From positions 90,375,963 to 90,439,962 of the forward strand of contig CM048554.1 in NCBI GenBank assembly GCA_026413225.1: a stretch of DNA of 64,000 nt. The letters run 5' to 3'. This stretch comes from Otis tarda. Lineage: Eukaryota; Chordata; Aves; Otidiformes; Otididae. Position 1 is the stretch's first letter. Every line of letters begins with the position of its first letter. This document shows positions 11,801-21,811 of the stretch, piece by piece. A program made the translations under genes and the position numbers. The notes below the pieces were generated by a model, which was given only the letters and a program-made list of their open reading frames with translations, had not been told where the DNA came from and searched no databases.

Positions 11801-14800
11801 TTAAGTGCTCTGTTGAAGTGCTTTTCTATTTTGAATTTTATGTGAAAACAGAGTCTACTACTTATTTCAGTGCAGATGAGAAGACAGTCTACTGCAGCTA
11901 TGGTAGATCAAAAGCAGCCTGTGTTTTAAACAGTCATTTCTTAACATGGTAATCACTTTCTCATTTTCCTGTGTTTTTTGGTTATACTTAATCATAAAAA
12001 GAAGAATGGTTTAAAATTTAAATGAACTATAAAATCTATAAAAATATGAAAACAAGTATCTAAAACCAGGCTCTTGACAATTACATTTATTACTGCCCAT
12101 TGACTAAGCAAGATACTGCATTGGATACAGAAGGACAATTGACATCAAACAGGCACTCTACATAAAGTGCAACAACACATACGAGAGAGGAAAGGCATTT
12201 GGGGGGCATTTGATTAATGTTCTTTTAATTGGACTTTCCTGCCTCATTGGTTTCATTCTCTCAATTTAGCTCAAGCTGCTCAAATGCGTAAATAGCCAAA
12301 GCACCTACTATAATTAACAAAATACACTGTTTGCAAATTACCAGATTTGTCAGACTGCATATAAACAAATAGTATATTGTACAAACCTTGTTGAACTCCT
12401 ACAGAAATGTAAACAGGCAAGAAAAGTCCAGTATTCACTAAAAAAAAAAAAAAACAACCAAAAAAAACCCCAAACCCCAACACCAACACCCTTCTCTTTG
12501 AAAGCTATTTGGGACACTTGATCTTTGGGGTTTGTTTTCAACTGCAATTTTAACTTCAGTTCTGTCTTTCATTAAAAATTTGTAGGATGCTGTGCCAATG
12601 CTATTCAAGCTGGAATTTGAGTGTACTAAATTATGTCCCCCATGTGATGCTGTCTGGTCATAGAAAGAATGTGTGAGACCATATTTGTATCACAAAATTT
12701 GGCAACAAAACTGAAAAGCAAAAGTATATTGAACAAAGAATGCCTACAGCAAAGAAACCCAACAGAAAACGTTAGCTTCTATTGCTATTTATAACTTTGC
12801 AAAGATTCTAGGATTTTTAAGAATCCCATGATATGTGCTATAAATCTAAGATGCAATTCAAAAAGAATATTAAAGTGCACAATTGCTAATAAAACAGATT
12901 AAACATTTAACAACTGAGAAAACCATATAGGTAATTTGGCTTTGATACTGACATTCTCAGCAAATGTGAAAGAAATCTGGGCAATAAAGCACATGGACAG
13001 AAATTCCATAGTCAGGGTATTCATTGAGTGAACAATTTGTTGCGTGAATACTTGGAAGAAAAAGAAAAGACTGGAAAATGTGCACCTTCCATGTTTGTTT
13101 GAGTGGTCACGTAGTTGCACAGGATTTAAAACTCTGTTAGTATAACGTTTAGTATCCTTTTAGCGATGTTGCACTTTTATATACTCTTCAGTTACCATAT
13201 TAAAAACCCCAAAGAGCTCTCCTTCCTTAGTAAACCCTCTTTAATTTGCATTTTAGACTAATTACAATCCTACCCTGAGAGCACCACCTACTGTTGAACA
13301 TCTACATGTACAGTGTGGAGGGGAACTCCTACCAAGTTGATGGTTCTTTCCAAATTTTGATTAGAAAAATACACAGCTTTTCATTAAAATAAACATAGAA
13401 AATTAGAGGCACATTCCACAAGTCACCTGTATATTCTATGAGCCAAGAGGGAAAGATGTGATTCTCTTCATCCCACAAATTAAGTAAACATTATTCAAGA
13501 GGAATCAAATATTGGATTTATTACACATTTACTACTCCCCACCCCTTGTTCACTACACTGCTGCAGAAAAGTGTCAAGTGATTATTTGCTTTTTCTTTGT
13601 AGTGCTTTTCCATTTCACCTCACAAATTCAGTCAAACAGGCTTGAATAATTATCAAAATGAATATAGTTTCCCTCATTGAGCACTCACAAATCATTTTAC
13701 AAACATTATTGGAGTCCTTGCATTTTCTTTACTTCACAGTTACACAAAGCAAACAGTATCTAAGATGTGACCATTTTCTCATTTTTTAACTGATGCTTGG
13801 TTTGTGATGCTGATATTTCTGGGGAATACTTAGGTGACTTGCAGACTCACCGGGCACTGGGTGCTCATTATTGCCCCAAAGCAGAAGCTTCTGTAACTGA
13901 CACACGTAGCTAAAGAATTAATTGTATAGGGGAAGGAATTTAAATTGAATCTCTCTAGCTCTCTTGTTGAGGAAAACAGTAGTAAAGTGAAATAAATGTC
14001 CATTATGAGGTAATAGCTTGAGTATGCTCCACCACTGCTGTTTCTGCACTGATTATGTAAAACAGCTGTCAGTCAAGAAATTCCTTTCGGAAAACTGCTC
14101 TTCCTTCTTTCCAAATTAATTACATTAAATGTGGTGAATTACATTAAGGAATGGGAGCATGGAGGAATGTCTGTGGGAAGTTTACTTCCATGCTACCAAA
14201 AAGTTTTGATCAGCTGTTTTCGTGGAGGTGCATGATGTAACTGAACTTCCCATACTAATTTCTTCTCCAGCTGGGATGAATATGGAAAAGACCTGGACCC
14301 TTTACTTTAAATGCATGCAATGTTGCATTATTTTGGAGAAAAAAAACTCTCACGTGGTTACTTCTCATGAGGTATGAAATGATACATACCTCTGAATGAC
14401 AGACCGTAATCAGTACACATATCAGTATTGATGATCCTGATATTTATATTTACACCCTCTTCAAACTCACCATCTTTCAAAAGCATACCATACATCTGCC
14501 TCCGTACATCTAAGATACATGTTCCTCAATGGTCCAACATCCTTTAAGCTGAGAAAAGGACAACAAATTCATGACAAAATTATTTAAAAATTGTTTTATA
14601 ATCTACATGCCACTGCATGGCCTTTCATCTCTACATCTAGCTGTCTCCTTTAGCAAAAAAAAAAAAACCCTTGTCCTTAGTATTCTCTGTCCCTTTTTGT
14701 TCCAGGTATTGTGTCCAAGGAGGATAGTATAGGCTAGTTTTACTCATGCCTACAAATTTTTCCAACAATTACTTTATCCCTAAACCCTCCCATTAATTTA

Positions 14801-17139
14801 CTTGCTGCTTCACTTAGTGGCACAAGTAGTTCCACACACTGGGTAACTCTAATTGTATATATTTTTTTAAGTTAGCCATTACTTTTCTGATCCCTGAATG
14901 GCAGGAGGCTGGATCTAAAGATATTGTTGAAATATATGTCACTGTAGTTATTTAACATTTATCAATATCTTTGTAGCATAGTCTCTACATGGAGGCTGAA
15001 TTAACTCAGTTGAGTTTGAGGCCAAATTGAGTAGAATTTCACAGTGTTTATCAATATATGTACGTTACGGTTTCCCATCTTGCCAGTCAGTCACTCAAAC
15101 CTATGGATGTCCTAACATTATGGCATTAATCTTATGAACTTTTCTTCTGAAGTTAATGAATATTCAGGAGAAAGGAAGGGAATGAAATATTTCAAATATC
15201 TTCTCAGTACATTTGGAACTGTTCATATGAAATCAGACTATTGCTGCTAAAAGAATTTTAAAAGTGTTCTAACACTAACAGTTTTCTTGACGACCCTGAG
15301 TAAACTCTACAAATATTCCCTTGTGAGAGATCTCCAGTTTCTCTACTCATAGGTCCCACCCTGCAAGTTCAGGCAAGTATTAGGACTGGATCCACTGTAA
15401 TTACTCAATGTTCATAAAAATTGGAAATATTGGAGAGAGTGGATGAAAATCCCCCTTCATGGAAGACAGTGTATTGACCTCAGGGAGACAGGATTTCACT
15501 GAAAGTGCAAGGAAGATGGTTTTTTACTGTATGGTCTAGGCACCTGCAATATACCTGAGGAAAAGCAATACGTTAACCATAAAGCTAATTTATGTCATCG
15601 CAAATATTTAAAGAAAATTGCTCTTTTGGTTAGTGAATTGTTATAACTATACCCAGCTGTTAAAATTGCTTATGATGAACAAAAACCAAACTCACAAAGC
15701 ATCTGTGATGAGAGATCAATCATTTCCTGGTATTTAACCAAGATGTAGCCAATTAAAACCATAAACCGGTTAACATAGATTTTTTGATTCTATCAGCAAT
15801 TCATATTTTACGATCCACAGCTTTGATTATAACCACACTTGTTTTGCTGAATTCTGTCTAAACGTTCTCTCTGCTTCTCGATTCAAAACTGCTTTAATGC
15901 ATTTCTAAAAATGTTTGAATTTACCTGTTTCTGCTAAATCTTTCCTAAATTTGCTCGAGCCCTTGAAGAGGTTTTGCAGCGTCTTTGCTTCTGTAACACA
16001 TTATCTTTGCCCTTCATGTCATATGGCAGATGCTTGTGGTACAAAGTGTATTAATTTCAATATCGTAAGTTCTCTTGGTCTGAAGGATCATAGACAGCTC
16101 CAGGGAACACAGGCAAGCACTTCAAACCATTTTAACAAGTATTGTCATTGTATCTTGACTAGAAAGAAAGCTTAATCAACTTCAGTGCCAGATAGTCTGA
16201 TCACCATTCACACTCAAAGGGATTTGTGGTCTCTAAGTATGTCTAAAATTCCAGTTATTGAGCAGGATTCATTTTATTCCATTTTAGCTCTCCAAAAGGG
16301 CTTAGTCTAAGCCAGTTTCTAGATGTCACCTTCTCTCAGTGAAGAGAGACGGGCTCCTCCAGAATATGTTTCATCCTGTCTGTCCTAGAAACTTGGGCTG
16401 TATTTCTCCAGAAAGAGTCCAGCACTAATGGGGCTGCTAAGGGTAAAAGAGAGATACCCTGCAGAGGGTCAGCAGATGAGAGCACATTATAGAAAAGCTA
16501 TTTCTACAGAAGCGAAACCAAGAAATCAAGAAAGGGAGTAAGCGGTGCAACAATGATACTCGAGCTTTCTCACCACATGTTACGACTGGCCACAGTTAGA
16601 CTTCAAAGTCATGTCTTTGTGACTCAGATCTACCACTTCTTTCCACAGCCACTGCCCAACAGGACAAATCCCCCCATTCTTAAGCGTTCCCTACCATTTT
16701 TTTTTTGTCCCACAGATGTACAGTTTCCTTCAGACTGTCCTGAAGCACATGTTCAACACACTTGAAGAGCAATCCGTGCCACTGTCTGCCTCAGTCTCTT
16801 TGTCACTTTTTGCTTTCACACCTTCTTGTGTGATCTTCAAACATCATTAGCATCAGAGCTTTGTTGCAAGACCGTGCCCTCTAGCCAAATTCTCTGGCAC
16901 CTGTAAGCAGCACTAGGTCACTGGTGATTCCAAAATTATGACTGCATTTGGACGCTGTCTGTTAAACAGTTTATTCTTCTTTGATTATATATCATGTACA
17001 TATCAGTACACTTTAGATCTGTATGATTTCTCAGTCAAAGTGTTGTGACATACCAGGTAATTTATTTTTTATTTATTCTATTACCTTTATAGATTAAACA
17101 TGAAATCTCATTTAAAAAAAAACCCTCAACATAGTAGGA
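5896..17139. other. Long intergenic spacer
   Basis: About 11 kb of AT-rich sequence with no recognisable gene, RNA or well-preserved transposon. Open frames of 60-127 codons (for example at 10429-10788 and 10809-11192) lack homology I recognise. A splice-like bounded segment at 8792-8905 is listed as a finding. Short A/T runs are scattered through it (for example T14 near 11660 and A14 near 12440). Confidence 0.6.
6764..6815. repeat. Imperfect 26 bp tandem duplication
   Basis: Two adjacent 26 bp units, 6764-6789 and 6790-6815, both end in CTAGAAATAGGATAG and differ at two positions near the middle. This is a local duplication with no visible coding role. Confidence 0.85.
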
Positions 17140-17330
17140 TTCAATCTACTTTCAGTAAACCCCTGTTAGCTGGTATTAATTATATTCCCCTCTTTTAATT
17201 CTTGATGAATCAAGTCCTGAATCAGTCATTCCATTAATTTGCCCAGGATTGATATCAGACTGTCAGAACTATAATTAGCTGGGTCATCCTGTTTGGCTTT
17301 AGTGTAAAAACTGGTCACACTCTTCTAAAG
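17140..17330 (-). mobile_element. Ancient CR1/L3-like LINE relic, reverse transcriptase part
   Basis: On the + strand the text reads like the antisense of the RT region of old amniote CR1/L3-type LINEs. Recognisable blocks are AGTAAACCCCTGTTAGCTGG, TTGATGAATCAAGTCCTGA and AATTAGCTGGGTCATCCTGT. On the minus strand these correspond to the region between the fingers motif and motif A. No open frame survives. It is much more diverged than the avian CR1 copies nearby and probably predates modern birds. The identification is from memory of the consensus; boundaries are approximate. Confidence 0.7.
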
Positions 17331-17773
17331 TTGTTATAACTAGATTATGCTCATTCTCTTAAAGTAAAAAAAAAAAATCATTAGCTATGTGATTACTTTC
17401 TGTAAATCAGAATTGCTTCAAAGCAATCTTACAAAGCAGAGCTGTATGGTATTAAAGTATCACATTAACAACTCAGTTTTCTTGCCGCCAAGGGAAGCAT
17501 TCAGGAAGGATGTTCTCCATGCTCAGACTGACAAGGATTTGGCTGTAGTTTCACTTCACAGCCTTATAAACATAATCATTTGTGGCTGGTTGTGCGGCTG
17601 TTAAGGCAACCTCATCAAGCACAGAGACTTGTCTCCTCAGTATAATGAGAGTAGGGCAAGTCCCCATAGGCGCATTTCCAAACTGCAATCCAGCTGCTGC
17701 CACAGCTGTGCTTGGCTGCTGAGCAGAAATCAGAAGCTAAGACTCCTGGTCTTGAACGGACAATGCTTACAAT
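17331..17773. other. Short spacer between two LINE fragments
   Basis: No gene or repeat recognised apart from an A12 run near 17366. An open frame at 17389-17604 shows no similarity I know. Confidence 0.5.
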
Positions 17774-18270
17774 ATCATAGAATGACAGAATCATTTAGGT
17801 TGGAAAAGACCCTTAAGATCATTGAGTGCAACTGTTAACCTAGCACTGCCAAGTCCATCACTAAACACTAAAATGTCCCTAAGCACCACATCTACATGTC
17901 TTTTAAACACCTTCAGGGATGGTGACTCCACCACTTCCCTGGGCAGCCTGTTCCAATGCTTGACAACCCTTTTGGTGAAGAAATTTTTCCTAATATCCAA
18001 TCTAAACCTCTCCTGACGCAACTTGAGGCTGTTTCCTCTTGTCCTATCACTTGTTACTTGGGAGAAGAGACCAACACCCGCCTCTCTACAACCTTCTTTC
18101 AGGCAGTTGTAGAGAGCGATAAGGTCTCCCCAGAGCCTTCTTTTCTCCAGACGAAATAACCCCAGTTCTCTCAGCCACTCCTCATAAGACTTGTTCTCCA
18201 GACCCTTCACCAGCTTAGTTGCTTTTTGGATGCGCTCCAGCGCCTCAATGTGTTTCTTGTAGTGAGAGGC
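17774..18270 (-). mobile_element. CR1 LINE fragment with 3' end
   Basis: The + strand starts with the CR1 terminal signature ATCATAGAATGACAGAATCA and TTAGGTTGGAAAAGACC. It continues through 3' UTR and the ORF2 C-terminus. On the minus strand the residues include [20 protein letters not shown] and [19 protein letters not shown]. The pattern (TCCCTGGGCAGCCTGTTCCA, GTTACTTGGGAGAAGAGACC) is that of a classical CR1 subfamily different from the 4474 copy. The copy stops exactly where an LTR begins at 18271, so the LTR either landed in it or marks a later rearrangement. Confidence 0.92.
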
Positions 18271-18545
18271 TGTGGTTTAATTCCAGTCAGCAATCAAGTA
18301 CCACACAGCCGCTCGCTCCTCCTCCCCACAGGATGGGGAAGAGAATCAGGACGAAAAGAAAGCTTGTGGGTTGAGATAAAGACAGTTTACTAGGATAGCA
18401 AAGGAAGATATAATTTTTTTTTATATATATGTATAAATAAAATGATGATAATAATAAATATAGGGATAATAAAATATACAAAACAAATGATGCACAATTT
18501 CTCACTAGTCGGTGACTGATACAGCCCATCTCAAGCAGCAATTAT
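18271..18545 (-). mobile_element. Old endogenous-retrovirus LTR fragment (fossil)
   Basis: It starts with TGTGGTTTAATTCCAGTCAGC, followed by CACACAGCCGCTCGCTC and by CTTGTGGGTTGAGATAAAGA. This layout matches the LTR at 26367-26880 and, more loosely, the young LTRs at 19211 and 20663. Minus orientation is inferred from that shared layout, because the young element is oriented by its primer site. Only about half of the LTR is present; no internal genes are attached. It is broken and old. Confidence 0.7.
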
Positions 18546-19205
18546 GGAATGAAACCAAAAAGCAACCCCAGAATGATTCCAAGCAGTGAGGAAAAAAAAA
18601 AAAAAGGAGGTTTGACTTTGCCCATGGTTGTGGGACAGCCCTGTTCTCTGTACTTAAGCCCTGCAAACAGCTATCCCCACAGTACTGCTGTTCTCACAGG
18701 ATTTGTGACAAGGCAGTTCATTAAACCCATAATGTTGACATACGTATGAGTGAGAGGCTCAGCACACTCTTTCCCCATCCACAACCTGACTGCCGGGGTT
18801 GGAAGCTGCTCTTGATGGTGCTGGTGTAAAGCAGTTTCTTCAAGGGTGACATGGAGTGCGAGTGAGACTCCTCAGCAATACATCATCTTTTGAAAGTCCA
18901 TTGGTTGAAGATGGATGTGCCTCTTTGTCTTTACAATTTTTTAAACTGCTAGTGCTTAACACTGTCTAACGTGTGCTTAGTAATATATGTTTGGCCAATT
19001 TTCTGCTTGTCAGTCTGGAAAATCAGCATAGAGTCATCTTTCAGTATTGAGCTTTGTACACAGCTAATGTTAAGGGAAAACAAGGGACAGTTAACAAAGA
19101 AAAAGAGCATAAGCTGACATTATTTCCTTCAAGCTTCATTCAGCAGGAATGCCCTGTCAAGTGGAGCACATTATTCCTAAAAGCATTTTGAAAACGAATA
19201 GGTGA
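18546..19205. other. Spacer between LTR fragments
   Basis: Non-coding, with an A13 run near 18592. The first part may be a decayed continuation of the LTR at 18271, but I cannot align it with confidence. No gene is seen. Confidence 0.45.
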
Positions 19206-19210
19206 ACATC
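19206..19210. repeat. Target-site duplication, left copy (ACATC)
   Basis: ACATC directly precedes the left LTR and the same five bases directly follow the right LTR at 21807-21811. A 5 bp duplication is what integrase leaves, and it argues for one insertion event rather than segmental duplication. Confidence 0.85.
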
Positions 19211-20353
19211 TGTCGTAGTTCAGCCCTGATTAGGACCAGACTACGCAGTCTCTCTCTCACTCCCCCCACCCTCCGAAAGAACAGGGAGAGAAAATATAAG
19301 GAAAAACGGCTTGAGGTTTGAGATAAGGACAGGGAGAAATCCTCAAAGTTACCGTCACGGGCAAAACAGACTCGACTTGGGAAAAACTATTCATTTATTA
19401 CTACAAACAGCAGGATAATGAGACAGAGAACAAGATAACCTCCATCCACCCCTCCCTCTTCCCAAGCTTAACTTTATCTCTACTACCTTCCCCCCCCGAG
19501 CGGCACAGGGGGAAGAGGGAATGGGGGTTGCAGTCAGTTCATCATACGTTGTTTCATGTCACTGCTTCATGGTCGGGGGAAGAACTCCTCACATTCCTCC
19601 CCTGCTCCATCGTGGGGTCCCTCCCACGGGCCACAGTCCTTCGTGGAACTGCTCCGGCGTGGGTCATCTCTTCCACGGAGTACAGTCTCTCCAGAACGGC
19701 TGTCCCAGCGGGCCCTCCACGGGCCACAGCCGCCTTCAGGCATCCACCTCCCCCGGTACGGGGTCCTTCACGGGCTCCAAGTGGATCTCTGCTCCTCCGT
19801 GGACCTCCATGGGCTGCAGGGGGACAACCCGCTCCACCATGGTCGTCACCACAGGCTGCAGGGGAATCTTGGCCAGGAGTCGCATTACTCCTCCCCCTCC
19901 TTCTGAACTGACCTTGGCATCTGCAGCCGTTCCTCACAACAGGGTGGTAGATGTCTCTCAGGATCTTTTTACATCTTATTTTATTCACTTCTCATCTCCT
20001 CTCCACTTCTTGCAGCTGGGCCGGGCCGAGTCGGGCCCAGTCGGCTGCCTGGCGAGAGGCCAGAGGGTGAGGCCTGCAAGGCCCATGAGGCCTGCGCCTC
20101 CCCCTCTGCGCCTCCGCCCCCGCTCAGCTTCTTCACATCTTCTCTTCTCTCTTTTTTTCTCTGTTTTCCCTTCTTAAATACGTTATCGCAGAGGCGTTAT
20201 CACGGGACATTCTGCTACCAATCGGCTCGACCTTGGCCAGCAGCAGGTCCGCCCTAGGCCTGGCCGAGTCCACTGAACAAAGGGGAGCGACTTCTAGCAG
20301 TTTCCTGCAGAAGCTACCACCTTAGGCCCCCCCTCACTAACAAAACCACGACA
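19211..20353 (-). repeat. 3' LTR of the young retroelement
   Basis: This is the 3' LTR in element orientation. A polyadenylation signal AATAAA lies on the minus strand at 19394-19399. A TATA-like TATTTAAG lies on the minus strand near 20173-20180. The middle is GC-rich with degenerate repeats around CCACGGGCCACAG and CATGGGCTGCAGGGGGA, the diverged minisatellite look known from several bird LTRs. Open frames of 116-218 codons in this LTR are by-products of GC richness, occur in both LTRs alike and match no protein I know. Confidence 0.9.
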
Positions 20354-20662
20354 TTCCACCCCTCGCCTCTGCGAATTACGTATTTAAGAATTCTAATTAA
20401 AATACACACACATCAACAGAAAAGAAAAAGAATTCCCCGCACCAAGAATCAAAATAATATCCTCAAAACACCAACTGTGGATATACCAGGCAATTTACAC
20501 ACAATTCACCACTTATCCCTTCACCACAATCAAAACATAAATTTTCCCCTAATCATTTTGCTCTTTTGTCAAGTTCAATCCCTGTTTTGCCCATTACCGC
20601 TCCCAATTAAACTCAATCCTTATCTCAAATTCCTCGAGCCCCACGTTGGGCGCCAAAATAAC
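20354..20662 (-). other. 309 bp interior of the young retroelement
   Basis: It contains no coding capacity beyond chance frames. On the minus strand it opens with a 7 bp spacer and the primer binding site, and it ends in a purine-rich tract. Two blocks at its ends match the element's own LTR in inverted orientation: 20364-20390 pairs with 20171-20196, and 20582-20640 pairs with 19308-19369. That is unusual for an LTR element interior; see the findings. Confidence 0.75.
20638..20655 (-). promoter_or_regulatory. Primer binding site, tRNA-Lys(1,2) type
   Basis: The minus strand reads TGGCGCCCAACGTGGGGC. As I recall it, this is the complement of the 3' end of tRNA-Lys(1,2), the primer used by Mason-Pfizer-like betaretroviruses and by foamy viruses. 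It lies 7 bp inside the right LTR, as expected for minus-strand DNA priming, and fixes the element's orientation. Confidence 0.85.
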
Positions 20663-21806
20663 TGTCGTAGTTCAGCCCTGATTAGGACCAGACTACGCAG
20701 TCTCTCTCTCACTCCCCCCACCCTCCGAAAGAACAGGGAGAGAAAATATAAGGAAAAACGGCTTGAGGTTTGAGATAAGGACAGGGAGAAATCCTCAAAG
20801 TTACCGTCACGGGCAAAACAGACTCGACTTGGGAAAAACTATTCATTTATTACTACAAACAGCAGGATAATGAGACAGAGAACAAGATAACCTCCATCCA
20901 CCCCTCCCTCTTCCCAAGCTTAACTTTATCTCTACTACCTTCCCCCCCCCGAGCGGCACAGGGGGGAAGAGGGAATGGGGTTGCAGTCAGTTCATCATAC
21001 GTTGTTTCATGTCACTGCTTCATGGTCGGGGGAAGAACTCCTCACATTCCTCCCCTGCTCCATCGTGGGGTCCCTCCCACGGGCCACAGTCCTTCGTGGA
21101 ACTGCTCCGGCGTGGGTCATCTCTTCCACGGAGTACAGTCTCTCCAGAACGGCTGTCCCAGCGGGCCCTCCACGGGCCACAGCCGCCTTCAGGCATCCAC
21201 CTCCCCCGGTACGGGGTCCTTCACGGGCTCCAAGTGGATCTCTGCTCCTCCGTGGACCTCCATGGGCTGCAGGGGGACAACCCGCTCCACCATGGTCGTC
21301 ACCACAGGCTGCAGGGGAATCTTGGCCAGGAGTCGCATTACTCCTCCCCCTCCTTCTGAACTGACCTTGGCATCTGCAGCCGTTCCTCACAACAGGGTGG
21401 TAGATGTCTCTCAGGATCTTTTTACATCTTATTTTATTCACTTCTCATCTCCTCTCCACTTCTTGCAGCTGGGCCGGGCCGAGTCGGGCCCAGTCGGCTG
21501 CCTGGCGAGAGGCCAGAGGGTGAGGCCTGCAAGGCCCATGAGGCCTGCGCCTCCCCCTCTGCGCCTCCGCCCCCGCTCAGCTTCTTCACATCTTCTCTTC
21601 TCTCTTTTTTTCTCTGTTTTCCCTTCTTAAATACGTTATCGCAGAGGCGTTATCACGGGACATTCTGCTACCAATCGGCTCGACCTTGGCCAGCAGCAGG
21701 TCCGCCCTAGGCCTGGCCGAGTCCACTGAACAAAGGGGAGCGACTTCTAGCAGTTTCCTGCAGAAGCTACCACCTTAGGCCCCCCCTCACTAACAAAACC
21801 ACGACA
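20663..21806 (-). repeat. 5' LTR of the young retroelement
   Basis: It repeats the left LTR base for base as far as I can see, with homopolymer-length differences only, making it 1 bp longer. The AATAAA signal on the minus strand lies at 20846-20851, exactly 1452 bp from its partner. Because LTRs are identical at insertion, this near-identity dates the insertion as very recent. Confidence 0.9.
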
Positions 21807-21811
21807 ACATC
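21807..21811. repeat. Target-site duplication, right copy (ACATC)
   Basis: Second copy of the 5 bp duplication flanking the element. The base before it (A, 21806) belongs to the LTR terminus, because the same A ends the left LTR at 20353. Confidence 0.85.

Larger units (their letters stand above)
19211..21806 (-). mobile_element. Young non-autonomous LTR retroelement (LTR - 309 bp interior - LTR)
   Basis: Two direct repeats of 1143 and 1144 bp (19211-20353 and 20663-21806) begin TGTCGTAGTTCAGCC and end CCACGACA on the + strand. They flank a 309 bp interior. Next to the right LTR, the minus strand carries an 18 nt site complementary to tRNA-Lys(1,2). Next to the left LTR it carries a purine-rich tract. 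The element is therefore minus-oriented, with its 5' LTR at 20663-21806. A 5 bp target duplication (ACATC) flanks it. No gag, pol or env is present, so it must have moved with enzymes supplied by another element. The LTRs look the same except for homopolymer length, so insertion is very recent and may be polymorphic. The LTR resembles class II (ERVK-like) bird LTRs by memory; a 5 bp duplication would also fit ERVL-like elements, so the class is unsettled. Confidence 0.9.

Noticed and set aside
19521-20177. Open frames of 116-218 codons on both strands within the repeated LTR segments (also at about 21007-21630)
   Set aside because: They lie wholly inside LTRs, recur identically in both copies, run on both strands because of GC richness, and resemble no protein I know.
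19206-21811. A simple tandem segmental duplication instead of an LTR element
   Set aside because: The TG...CA termini, 5 bp flanking duplication, tRNA-Lys primer site and purine tract together fit retroviral-type integration much better.
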